A stretch of 50,756 nt of DNA from Taibaiella sp. (GTDB lineage: Bacteria > Bacteroidota > Bacteroidia > Chitinophagales > Chitinophagaceae). Numbering within the stretch: position 1 is the first letter of the stretch; each line of letters opens with the position of its first letter. The translations under genes and the position numbers were made by a program. Shown here one piece after another: positions 7,568 through 15,836 of this stretch. The notes beneath the pieces were generated by a model. The model did no database searches. It saw only the letters and a program-made list of their open reading frames with translations, and was not told where the DNA came from. The stretch is taken from assembly GCA_019638495.1 (NCBI GenBank), contig JAHBTQ010000007.1, positions 1-50,756 on the forward strand, written 5' to 3'.

Positions 7568-8623
7568 ATGTCCTTTCTGGATACCAAAAACCTTTCTCCA
7601 AGGTCGCTGTCGCTTACCACGGGCTTTGTAGTTGCCGTGGCAAATGCAATACCTATATGGCTGATTACCGGCTCGTGGAAAGGTGGACTCATTGCATTGG
7701 CGCTCACGTTCATTTTTGTGTATGCGCTCTACTATTACACTCTTCAACGCTTTATTTACCGAAAGATAAAGCTGATCTACAAGTTCATCTACCAGACAAA
7801 GGCTACACGCCGAGAGGAGTATTTCTACGAAAATGTATTGCCTCAAAAGTCTATCGAAGAGGTGAGCCAGGATGTGGAGAAATGGGCAATACAGAAGAAA
7901 AATGAGATTGAGGTGCTGCAGGCAAACGAACAGTTCCGGAAGGAGTTCCTGATGAACCTGGCGCATGAGTTGAGAACGCCAATTTTTTCTGTTCAGGGAT
8001 ATGTAGATACGCTTCTGGGAGGTGCCATTGACGATGATGAGGTAAATATAAAGTTCCTCTCAAACGCATCGAAAGGCATCGACCGCCTGGTGCGTCTTGT
8101 TGACGACCTTGATGAGATATCTAAACTGGAGTCTGGTAAGATTCCCCTCATCCAGGAGACGTTTATGATACAGGATCTTGTGAGGGACGTGTACGAAGAG
8201 CTGTCGCTAAAGGCTTCTGAGCGAGGGATAACATTATCCTTCAAGAAAGGAACTGAGCGCCCTGTGTATGTGAAAGCAGACAAGCAGAAGATAAAGCAGG
8301 TGATCGTAAACCTTGTAGATAATGCTCTGAAGTATGGGAACGATGGTGGGGCCATAATTACCGGTGTTTATGAGATGGACGATAAGAGTACTTATGTAGA
8401 GATCTCAGATAATGGTCCCGGCATAGCCGAGGAGCATCTCCCACGAATATTTGAACGGTTTTATCGTGCAGACCGTAGCCGCGCACGTACTATCGGTGGC
8501 ACGGGTTTGGGTCTTGCTATTGTTAAGCACATTATTGAAGCCCATGGCCAAACCGTGAATGTGCGCAGCAAGCCGGGTGTCGGGTCATCATTTGGATTTA
8601 CGCTGGAGAAAGCTACCATATAG
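7568..8623 (+). CDS. Sensor histidine kinase, partner of the upstream OmpR-type regulator
   Basis: A 351-residue membrane kinase. Two closely spaced N-terminal helices (about 18-34 and 40-60) leave almost no periplasmic loop, so the signal is likely sensed in the membrane or cytoplasm. HisKA carries the phosphorylated His133 (LAHELRTP). HATPase_c has N box VNLVDNALKYG, G1 DNGPGI, F box RFYRAD and G2 GGTGLGLAI. A short linker replaces PAS or HAMP domains, as in reduced PhoR-like kinases. It should autophosphorylate and pass phosphate to Asp56 of the regulator encoded 73 bases upstream. It is convergent with the GT4 gene, whose stop is only 2 bases away. Family and pairing are strong; the stimulus is unknown. 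Confidence 0.94.
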   Translation: MSFLDTKNLSPRSLSLTTGFVVAVANAIPIWLITGSWKGGLIALALTFIFVYALYYYTLQRFIYRKIKLIYKFIYQTKATRREEYFYENVLPQKSIEEVSQDVEKWAIQKKNEIEVLQANEQFRKEFLMNLAHELRTPIFSVQGYVDTLLGGAIDDDEVNIKFLSNASKGIDRLVRLVDDLDEISKLESGKIPLIQETFMIQDLVRDVYEELSLKASERGITLSFKKGTERPVYVKADKQKIKQVIVNLVDNALKYGNDGGAIITGVYEMDDKSTYVEISDNGPGIAEEHLPRIFERFYRADRSRARTIGGTGLGLAIVKHIIEAHGQTVNVRSKPGVGSSFGFTLEKATI

Positions 8624-8625
8624 CT

Positions 8626-9678
8626 TTAGCTTGCCGCGGCAATAGCGCCCGTTATTACATCTGCTGCATGGTCATAGCTATAAGCTGATAAAAGGGGTAA
8701 GACGAGTTCGGGCTTCGGTAGCATGCTCCGCGAGGCTGTTTCAAGCCCAGCTGCGATACTTTCTACACTCATCGGGTTGCAGAATGTAGCCACCGTGCCA
8801 TATAGTTCCCGGTAGACGGGGATGTCTGAGCAAAGTAGTTTACATCCATTTGCCAAACCCTCAAGAAGTGGAATGCCAAACCCTTCATATAAGGAGGTCG
8901 ACACCACGATCTCTGCTTGCCGGTATTGGTCAGCCAACTCTGATTCCGTAATTCCCGAAAGTATCCGGATATGCTTATCATTCCAGGCACTTTCGTTGCC
9001 AGGTCCATCCGCGAAGTTCCTGTTCTTATCGCCTACTAGAATAAGTTGATGGGTTGAGCGAAGGGTACTATTCAGAAAGCCGTCAACAAGTGCACCTTGG
9101 TTCTTACGCGGGTTAAACGTGCCTACACAAAGTATAATTGGTATTTTGGACTCTGCTGTTGAAGTGGAGCCTTGAAGCATGATGTCAGATATGCCGTTAT
9201 AGGTTACTGATATTTTTTGCTGCGGGAGCTGGTAGTGGGTGGCAAGTTCGCTGGCAATGGTGTTGCTTACTGTAAAAATGTGTTTACTCCGTTGGGCAAT
9301 TCTTGGAATGATAAAATTATACCATGTGGCAAATTTTCTGGAATTCCACTCTGGATGGTGGTAGAATGCCAGATCATGTATGGTTGTGAAATTGTTTGAA
9401 TATAAAACAGGCGCAGTATTACAGGGGTTAAAGAGGGGCAATTTGCCGTTATTATCAGCAATCCTTTTCAAGTCGAATTGTTCCCAAAGCTGGCCGGTAT
9501 TACTTCCTACGACTTCAGCCCCTAATTCCCGAAACACATCTTTATTCCAAACATTTTTTGGGCAAAGAAAGCGGGTCTCAGGCCATATTTTTTTAATTTT
9601 TCTACTGCATTCTATTGCGTACCTTTGCACACCCGTAATAGGCTGGCTTAAAAAGCGGGCGTTTACAAGGATTTTCAT
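8626..9678 (-). CDS. GT4-family glycosyltransferase
   Basis: A 350-residue retaining glycosyltransferase of GT4 with GT-B fold. The N-terminal half opens with NARFLSQPITGVQRY, which resembles the acceptor-side loop of Bacteroidota mannosyl- or rhamnosyl-transferases. The donor-binding half has CVGTFNPRKNQ and the nucleotide-sugar motif EGFGIPLLEGLANG followed by SDIPVYREL. It has no transmembrane segment and works at the inner face of the membrane. It points away from the ABC exporter genes but abuts them, with only 49 bases between divergent starts, so it most likely acts in the same glycan pathway. The donor sugar cannot be read from the sequence. Confidence 0.92.
   Translation of the reverse strand: MKILVNARFLSQPITGVQRYAIECSRKIKKIWPETRFLCPKNVWNKDVFRELGAEVVGSNTGQLWEQFDLKRIADNNGKLPLFNPCNTAPVLYSNNFTTIHDLAFYHHPEWNSRKFATWYNFIIPRIAQRSKHIFTVSNTIASELATHYQLPQQKISVTYNGISDIMLQGSTSTAESKIPIILCVGTFNPRKNQGALVDGFLNSTLRSTHQLILVGDKNRNFADGPGNESAWNDKHIRILSGITESELADQYRQAEIVVSTSLYEGFGIPLLEGLANGCKLLCSDIPVYRELYGTVATFCNPMSVESIAAGLETASRSMLPKPELVLPLLSAYSYDHAADVITGAIAAAS
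9620..9627 (+). promoter_or_regulatory. Possible -7 element (TACCTTTG) for the exporter operon
   Basis: A perfect TAnnTTTG on the plus strand, about 100 bases upstream of the chosen permease start and inside the 5' end of the opposing GT4 gene. No -33 element is visible at 19-23 bases, so support is limited. Confidence 0.3.
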
Positions 9679-9727
9679 TTTAAGGAACGGATATTATTTC
9701 CGTGCAAAGTATCAACAAATTCAGCAA

Positions 9728-10477
9728 GTGCAAAACATAACCAGGATATATGCCTTAAGTAAAAGGAACGTAATCTTAAGGTATAAGAATTCACTGGTGG
9801 GATTTTTTTGGGGGTTCATCAAGCCAGCCATTTATTTGCTCATTTTCATGGTGATGTTCAGCCAGAGTTTCCCTTCAGTAACAAACTATGTATTATTTGC
9901 CTCGTCGGGACTAATCCTCTGGTTTTTCTTTTCCAATGTTACCACCCAGGCGGTAGGGAGTATTGTGGGTTCCTCGGGGCTTATCAAAGCAATTAATATA
10001 CCGGCTTATTTCTTTCCATTATCGGAAGTTTTGAGTGAGTTATTTAATCTGTTACTCACTATCATCGTTTTCCTTGTGATGATGTATTGGTTTGGGATCG
10101 TATATAGCGCCAAACTTATCCTTATCATTCCATTGGTGATTCTATTCGCCACCTTTGCTTATGGCCTTAACCTTATTCTCTGCTCGATTAATGTATTTTT
10201 CAGGGATATTGGCATCATCTGGGGTACAATTCAGCCGGCTCTGTTTTACCTCTCTCCTATCGGCTATCCAGAAACAATGATTCCTGATCAGTATAAGCTG
10301 GTGATCAAAGCAAACCCGATCTATTACTTTATTAAAGTAGGACGAACGGTTTTTTACGACAATTTTCCGCCATCAATGCACGCATGGAATGTATGCATCG
10401 GGATTTCTGTTATTACACTTGGCATTGGTTTGTTTGTGTACAGCAGACTGAAAAATCAATTCATTTCAGCAATATAA
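9728..10477 (+). CDS. ABC-2 type polysaccharide export permease
   Basis: A 249-residue integral membrane protein of the TagG/Wzm/RfbD family. About six transmembrane helices follow a short amphipathic start (ITRIYALSKRNVILRYKNSLVG, whose core LSKRNVILRYK is the typical entry motif). It forms the channel that moves a lipid-linked glycan across the inner membrane. An open frame runs back to 9380, but that part is antisense to the GT4 gene, so I place the start at GTG 9728, which gives the usual family length. The ATPase gene follows after 9 bases. Start confidence is moderate; family confidence is high. Confidence 0.88.
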   Translation: MQNITRIYALSKRNVILRYKNSLVGFFWGFIKPAIYLLIFMVMFSQSFPSVTNYVLFASSGLILWFFFSNVTTQAVGSIVGSSGLIKAINIPAYFFPLSEVLSELFNLLLTIIVFLVMMYWFGIVYSAKLILIIPLVILFATFAYGLNLILCSINVFFRDIGIIWGTIQPALFYLSPIGYPETMIPDQYKLVIKANPIYYFIKVGRTVFYDNFPPSMHAWNVCIGISVITLGIGLFVYSRLKNQFISAI

Positions 10478-10486
10478 GGGAGAAGA

Positions 10487-11212
10487 ATGTCAGACATTGT
10501 AATAAAGGTTGAAAATGTACATGTTAGCTTCTGGCAAAACAATGTTGGCGTGTATTCGGTTAAAGACCTGATAACACTTGGTAAGAGTCCGTTTAAAAGC
10601 AAGACGATCCTTAACAACATTTCGGTAGAGGTAAAGAAGGGCGAAAGCCTTGGGATATTGGGACGAAATGGCTCAGGTAAAAGTACATTGTTGCGTACTA
10701 TTGCCGGAATTATTAAGCCGGACCAGGGCAAGATAACGGTAAACGGTACGTTTGCACCAATTCTGGCTATTGGGGCTGGACTTGAGGTGGAGCTAACCGG
10801 TTATGAAAATATTGCTCTTTTGTTAGCTTTATATGGTACAGCCCGAAAAAACACAAACGCGGTAGAAAATATCAAGGAGTTTTCAGAACTTTCTGATGAG
10901 GTGCTAAGAATGCCGGTAAAGCAATATTCATCGGGTATGGTGGCGCGGCTGGCTTTTTCAATATCTTTAGCCAACGAATCTGATATTCTGATAATTGATG
11001 AGGTGCTGGCCGTGGGAGATCAAGGCTTTCAAGCTAAGTGTCTAGACAAGATTTATAAAATAAGGGATGAGGGTAAGACTATATTGTTCGTTTCGCATTT
11101 CCCTGATGGTGTAACCCAAATTTGTAATAAAGCAATACTCCTTGAGCATGGAGAAATGATAGATAGTGGAGACTCTATAGACGTATGCAATCACTACAAA
11201 AAGCTGTTCTAA
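10487..11212 (+). CDS. ABC transporter ATPase for polysaccharide export (Wzt/TagH-like)
   Basis: A 241-residue ATPase. It has Walker A GRNGSGKST, a Q-loop region near GAGLEVELTGYEN, the signature YSSGMVARL, Walker B ILIIDEVLAVGD, and the H-loop SHF. The YSSGM signature and the ELTGYENI segment are diagnostic of the teichoic-acid/O-antigen exporter branch. It ends after the nucleotide-binding domain and lacks the C-terminal carbohydrate-binding domain of E. coli O9a Wzt. By the known logic of this family, export may then not depend on a terminal sugar modification. It is coupled to the next gene, whose ATG at 11185 lies 28 bases inside this reading frame. Confidence 0.94.
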   Translation: MSDIVIKVENVHVSFWQNNVGVYSVKDLITLGKSPFKSKTILNNISVEVKKGESLGILGRNGSGKSTLLRTIAGIIKPDQGKITVNGTFAPILAIGAGLEVELTGYENIALLLALYGTARKNTNAVENIKEFSELSDEVLRMPVKQYSSGMVARLAFSISLANESDILIIDEVLAVGDQGFQAKCLDKIYKIRDEGKTILFVSHFPDGVTQICNKAILLEHGEMIDSGDSIDVCNHYKKLF

Positions 11213-14200
11213 ACAATATTGTTCCGGGCAAAACGCCTGTTTTTATCGTTTCTCCAAATATTCATGATGGGGATACACTGGCTGCGCTATTGTCATACCA
11301 TTTGCGCGCGGCTGATACCGATGGGGTGCATAATAACCTCGTTACAAGTAACAATTACTTCTACAATGCTTCTGTTCATCGCATAATGACGCGTGCGGCG
11401 GGGAATGATCAGGAATATGCAGAGTCCGATAGAGACACCATTAATTTCGTTTTGTCGAAGGATTTTGGGAATGGTACTATTTGGGGGCTCCAATTAAATT
11501 ACGAGGCCTTTTTAAGTCTCGAATTAGTTGACCGGATTGAGAATGGATTTTTCATTTTTCTGTTTGGTGCCGACATTCACGAAAGGAAAATTACTCACAG
11601 TCGCAAAGAGCTGCTTGACCGAATCTATAAGTCACATCTTTATAATAGTCAGCGGTCGGTACTGGTTCACTTAAACGACGTGAACTTTGTCCCGGAGTTG
11701 GTTCTTCGCGCGTTACCTTTTGACCTGAATTCGTACCGAATTTACCCTGACGCGGCACAAAAAAGGGCAAACTTCAAGTTGTTTTCGCTGGAATCTTCTG
11801 ACGAGGTGAAACTTATTGACGGATTAATGTCAAAAGACAGTCTACTCGCAAAGTCCGGTACCTGGTTTACCGGTCCAGAGGTTTTGGTTGTACTTCTGGT
11901 AAGAACCACAACAAAATTCGAATCAGTTTTTGCAAAGATTGGCCACTACTTCGGCTCATTTGTGAAGAGTCCGGTGATAAAAGTGATTACTAATTCGGTA
12001 GAGGATGAGAAGTTGCTACATGAACACACTGCACATCGATTTGCCGGGCTAGAGATCTCTTTTGTAGTTGTCTCGGGCAGTGCGTCTGAGTGTATTAATA
12101 ATATAGTGCAGGCAACTGAGTGCGAATACGTGGTCGTCGATGACATTTCACTGGACTACTCGATCCCTTCACTTCTGGCTCCTTTCCGTTCAGCCTCGTC
12201 GCCATCTTGTTGCAGTGCGAGTATGGTGTCTAACAAACTATTTAGTATGTCATCTGATAGGGTCTCACTGCCGGATGTCATCACTACCCGTACCTTTCCG
12301 GCGAACCTTAGTTTTTCAAAGAATACTTGGGCTCAACTAGGTGGAATCGACACCAGTTTAAATGACACTGTAGTGTTATGGGACTTCTATATCAGAGCGC
12401 TCTCTATACCAGGTAGTTATTCAATGGAAGCTAGTGGCGTTTTGTTGGAAAGTGATGTTGACTCTTATGCTTCAGTGACCGCTGATAGTCATTCAGACTA
12501 CAATTCAATATTGTTCAAGCATCGGGAACTTTACAATAAGTTTTTGTCTGAAGTCCTTTACTTGTCGTCAAAGAATCAAATCTTAGTAAGGGACGAAATT
12601 CGAATCCAGGCACAGAAAATAGCAAAATTGATAGCTGAGCTGGATAAGACACGGCACGATAATATCAGTATTGCAGAGCATGTTGGCCGTCTCCGAAATC
12701 ACATTGATTTTATCGAAAATGATCGTTTATATAGGGTTTCGAAAAAGCTGAAACATTATAAAAACATCTTCTTTAAGAGCTCTGGTACCAAATCTGGTAA
12801 TTTTAAGAAGCTATTTAAGTTCATATTATTCGCATTTAGCAAGGCTGGGTTGCTGATTGTCAGGAAAGTGTTTAAGCGAGTATTCAGGCAGATTTATTTG
12901 TGGGTAGAAGACCGTCCTGTGAAACTTGTTTTTCTCGACAAGTCAGACGGCGATCGAAGTGTTTCCTATCAAGAGTGGATCGCGGCTAAACTCAACATAA
13001 AGCTGCTAAAAGCAGAATATGAGGAGGGCAAAAGTCTCCTTGTAAAGAAACCTAAAATCAGCATAATAGTTCCGGTTTATAATCCCCCGTTGAGTTTCTT
13101 ACACGATGCTATTAAGTCGGTACTTAATCAACTTTATGACAATTGGGAACTGTGTATCTCCGACGATTGTTCGCCTGACCCACAAATCAGGCGTTTGTTG
13201 AATGCATACTCAATGAAGGATGAGCGGATAAAGGTGCATTTTAGAGAAAAGAACGGGCACATTTCTGCTAATAGTAATTCCGCGCTCAGCCTTGCCACAG
13301 GCGATTACGTATTATTACTGGATCACGACGACCTGCTTTCACCCAATTGCCTTTTTGAGGTAGTGAAACACATAAACGAGCATCCGGAAGATAAGCTCAT
13401 CTATTCCGATGAAGATAAGGTTGACGGCATGAACGTTCATTCTTCTCCTTTTTTCAAGCCCGACTGGTCTCCGGATAAGTTTTTTTCCATGAACTACATC
13501 TCGCACGTTGTAGTAATTGAGAAAAAATTGGTAGATGAGGTTGGTGGGTTCCGGCTCGGTTTTGAAGGTAGCCAGGATTATGACTTGTTGTTACGAGTTG
13601 CTGAACGAACAGCTCATATAGGCCATATTCCTAAGGTCCTTTATCACTGGAGGATACATAGTGCATCAGTTGCCAGCGAAGAAGGCGATGCAAAGCCTTA
13701 TGCATATATTGCTGCTAAGAAGGCTCTGGAGGAAGCGCTTGTGCGTCGTAACACGCCTGGTGAAGTTCAATTTCAGTCAATTCGCGGCAGTTATAGAATC
13801 AAATACCAGGTCAAGGCTTTCGAAAAGGTCAGCATCATTATCCCCACAAAAGATGGTGTGAAGATGCTCAAGAACACCATTGATTCAATTTTCAAGCTAA
13901 CATCTTACCCGAATTTCGAAGTGGTTGTTATGAATAACAACAGCGTCACTGAAGAATTCTTTACGTTGATGGATGAGTACAAGGAAAGTTACCCTGATGT
14001 GTTCAAATGTGTTGAGGCTTCATTTCCATTCAATTTCTCCAGGTTGATCAACCTGGGTGTTGCTAATAGCGATGGAGAGTATATATTAATGCTGAATAAT
14101 GATGTGGAGATACTGCATGCCGATTGGATCACCACTATGGTCTCTTATGCGCAGCATGAAAGAAATGGAGCTATTGGTGTAAAACTGCTCTACCCAGATG

Positions 14201-14688
14201 ATACTATTCAACATGCCGGTACTGTCGTCGGATTAGGGGATATTCGTTGTGCAGGACACGTTTTTGTTGGGTTCTATAAAGACAGCCCCGGTTATTATAA
14301 TTATTTGCAGTCTTCTGACAATACATCGGCGGTAACTGCAGCTTGTCTAATGGTGCGTCGCTCGGTCTATGAGGAAGTTGGTGGAATGGAAGAGCAGCTG
14401 GAAGTGGAATATAATGACGTTGATTTCTGCTTGAGGGTATTAGATAAGGGCTACTATAATATATATGTTCCTGAAGTGGTACTATATCATTATGAGTCTG
14501 CTACACGTGGGCATCCGCAGCAAACAAAAGAGTCATATGAGCGCCACGTCAGGGAAGTAGCATTCTTCCAAAAGACATGGGAGAAGTACATAAATCGTGA
14601 TCCGTTTTACAATCCGAACTTGAGTTTGGATGAAGGTGACTACCGTATGAATTTGTCGCTGACGGAAAAGGAACTAAGTTACAAGTAG
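11185..14688 (+). CDS. Large multidomain glycosyltransferase with two GT2 domains
   Basis: A 1167-residue soluble protein. Residues ~1-210 match nothing I know. Residues ~215-440 look like a worn GT2 fold (VLVVLLVRTT start, YVVVDDISLD in the DxD place, FSKNTWAQLGGID then DFYIRAL). A coiled coil lies at ~465-520 and a basic linker at ~530-600. A first complete GT2 domain spans ~620-860 (SIIVPVYNPP, DHDDLLSP near 712, EGSQDYDLLLRV region). A second spans ~880-1120 (SIIIPTKDG, MLNNDVEI near 968, EYNDVDFCLRV). Tandem inverting GT2 domains commonly act as polymerases adding alternating linkages, and the coiled coil may set chain length. Its start overlaps the ATPase gene by 28 bases, so it should make the glycan that this transporter exports. 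Both intact domains are confident; the third is inference. Confidence 0.9.
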   Translation: MQSLQKAVLNNIVPGKTPVFIVSPNIHDGDTLAALLSYHLRAADTDGVHNNLVTSNNYFYNASVHRIMTRAAGNDQEYAESDRDTINFVLSKDFGNGTIWGLQLNYEAFLSLELVDRIENGFFIFLFGADIHERKITHSRKELLDRIYKSHLYNSQRSVLVHLNDVNFVPELVLRALPFDLNSYRIYPDAAQKRANFKLFSLESSDEVKLIDGLMSKDSLLAKSGTWFTGPEVLVVLLVRTTTKFESVFAKIGHYFGSFVKSPVIKVITNSVEDEKLLHEHTAHRFAGLEISFVVVSGSASECINNIVQATECEYVVVDDISLDYSIPSLLAPFRSASSPSCCSASMVSNKLFSMSSDRVSLPDVITTRTFPANLSFSKNTWAQLGGIDTSLNDTVVLWDFYIRALSIPGSYSMEASGVLLESDVDSYASVTADSHSDYNSILFKHRELYNKFLSEVLYLSSKNQILVRDEIRIQAQKIAKLIAELDKTRHDNISIAEHVGRLRNHIDFIENDRLYRVSKKLKHYKNIFFKSSGTKSGNFKKLFKFILFAFSKAGLLIVRKVFKRVFRQIYLWVEDRPVKLVFLDKSDGDRSVSYQEWIAAKLNIKLLKAEYEEGKSLLVKKPKISIIVPVYNPPLSFLHDAIKSVLNQLYDNWELCISDDCSPDPQIRRLLNAYSMKDERIKVHFREKNGHISANSNSALSLATGDYVLLLDHDDLLSPNCLFEVVKHINEHPEDKLIYSDEDKVDGMNVHSSPFFKPDWSPDKFFSMNYISHVVVIEKKLVDEVGGFRLGFEGSQDYDLLLRVAERTAHIGHIPKVLYHWRIHSASVASEEGDAKPYAYIAAKKALEEALVRRNTPGEVQFQSIRGSYRIKYQVKAFEKVSIIIPTKDGVKMLKNTIDSIFKLTSYPNFEVVVMNNNSVTEEFFTLMDEYKESYPDVFKCVEASFPFNFSRLINLGVANSDGEYILMLNNDVEILHADWITTMVSYAQHERNGAIGVKLLYPDDTIQHAGTVVGLGDIRCAGHVFVGFYKDSPGYYNYLQSSDNTSAVTAACLMVRRSVYEEVGGMEEQLEVEYNDVDFCLRVLDKGYYNIYVPEVVLYHYESATRGHPQQTKESYERHVREVAFFQKTWEKYINRDPFYNPNLSLDEGDYRMNLSLTEKELSYK

Positions 14689-14704
14689 ATTATTAACAAA
14701 TATA

Positions 14705-14738
14705 TTTGTGACGATTCGGAAAATTAGCACGATTTTTG
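14705..14738 (+). promoter_or_regulatory. Possible promoter for the sugar transferase gene
   Basis: TTTG at 14705-14708 lies 22 bases before GATTTTTG at 14731-14738, a one-mismatch -7 element. TATATTTG at 14701-14708 is itself a perfect -7 match. Either would place the start of transcription between the large glycosyltransferase gene and the ATG at 14771. Confidence 0.35.
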
Positions 14739-14770
14739 CGGGCATAAAGTAAATTCTTGCTCGTACTTTA

Positions 14771-15517
14771 ATGAAACAACAATCATCTTTGGATATTACC
14801 CTTGAAAAAGTGGCTACGCCTACCATTCCCCAGCGGGATATGGCTAGTATACGCTATATGTTCCAGGAGATGAACCAACAGTACATGGAACATCAGCCTG
14901 CCTCCTATTACATGGCTGTCAAGAGGGTAATGGATGTTACGCTTTCATTACTTTTTATTGTTGCGGTGATGTCCTGGCTCACACCTTTATTAGCCATATT
15001 GATAAAATTGACATCAAAAGGACCAGTGTTCTTCGTACAGCGTCGCACCGGTTATATGGGAGTTGAGTTCAATTGCTTCAAGTTCCGTACAATGTATGTA
15101 AACGACGAGGCCGACACACGCCAGGTATCCCTGAATGATAAGCGCATCACCCGGATCGGTAAGTTGCTGAGGGTTACTCACCTGGATGAGACACCCCAGT
15201 TCTTTAATGTACTGCTTGGCGATATGAGTATTGTAGGTCCGAGGCCGCACATGTTATACCACACCCGCTATTATTCAGAATGCATTCCTTATTACAACCT
15301 CCGCCTTGAGGTGCTACCCGGTATGACAGGCATGGCGCAGGTTAAAGACTATATTGGAGAAATAAGTGTTGAGCGCGAATTACGCAAGCGTATTCAGTGG
15401 GATATCTACTATATGAAGAACAGAAGTGTAGGTTTGGATATCAGTATACTTATCAACACTATGGGTTGCGTTTTTGTCAAAGCCTGGGAAATGATAACCG
15501 GCAGAGGCGACAAATAG
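14771..15517 (+). CDS. Polyprenyl-phosphate sugar-1-phosphate transferase (WcaJ/WbaP-like)
   Basis: A 248-residue initiating transferase of the bacterial sugar transferase family (PF02397). It is the short form: one membrane-inserted hairpin at about 55-78, then the catalytic domain. Motifs seen are KRVMDV, QRRTGYMG, FKFRTM, DETPQFFNVLLGDMSIVGPRP and LRLEVLPGMTGMAQV, all standard for the family. It moves a sugar phosphate from a UDP-sugar to undecaprenyl phosphate, the first step of a lipid-linked glycan. Residues 1-50 are a cytosolic extension. It lies 82 bases downstream of the glycosyltransferase/exporter operon and closes with a terminator, so it probably starts the same polymer. Which sugar is used cannot be told. 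Confidence 0.93.
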   Translation: MKQQSSLDITLEKVATPTIPQRDMASIRYMFQEMNQQYMEHQPASYYMAVKRVMDVTLSLLFIVAVMSWLTPLLAILIKLTSKGPVFFVQRRTGYMGVEFNCFKFRTMYVNDEADTRQVSLNDKRITRIGKLLRVTHLDETPQFFNVLLGDMSIVGPRPHMLYHTRYYSECIPYYNLRLEVLPGMTGMAQVKDYIGEISVERELRKRIQWDIYYMKNRSVGLDISILINTMGCVFVKAWEMITGRGDK

Positions 15518-15543
15518 CTGACACCACTTAAGAATGACATAAG

Positions 15544-15573
15544 AATGCGACCCGAAGCGGTCGCATTTTTTTT
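15544..15573 (+). terminator. Intrinsic terminator closing the polysaccharide locus
   Basis: A perfect 9-bp stem (15544-15552 with 15559-15567) with a 6-base loop runs into eight T. It lies 26 bases past the sugar-transferase stop. Confidence 0.92.
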
Positions 15574-15836
15574 GCGTGCCAACATAACAGAAGGTCTGAT
15601 CCTACACTCGATTCTCATGCCGCCTCTCGTAGGTTCCCAATGCATTGCACGCAAATAATTAGCATAACCGTCAGCCAAAAAAGAAAAAGCGAAATAGGAG
15701 CTCCCGCCGGGAATCAGGGTTGTTCCGGCCGCAAAAAGATGTGAATTTCCCAACTTGTTAAAGCGGCGGTAAATGGTTACGTCTTCTTGCCTTTCGCCGA
15801 AAGAGAAGTAGGTTGTTTTGGCGTACCTTCATGCTC
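15574..15836. other. Intergenic stretch without a recognised gene
   Basis: Nothing between the terminator and the next gene looks coding. It holds one hairpin (15706-15713 with 15723-15729, one bulge), with no T run on either strand. A TACCTTC just before the ATG at 15837 resembles a -7 element but would give almost no leader. A short open frame on the minus strand has no family resemblance. Confidence 0.5.

Noticed and set aside
9380..9727. An N-terminal extension of the ABC permease
   Set aside because: The extra ~116 residues are antisense to the GT4 gene and have no transporter character; the family length is met from GTG 9728.
15409..15753. A 114-residue minus-strand open frame over the terminator and gap
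   Set aside because: It runs through the sugar-transferase 3' end and its terminator and shows no recognisable motif or promoter, so it is not called a gene.
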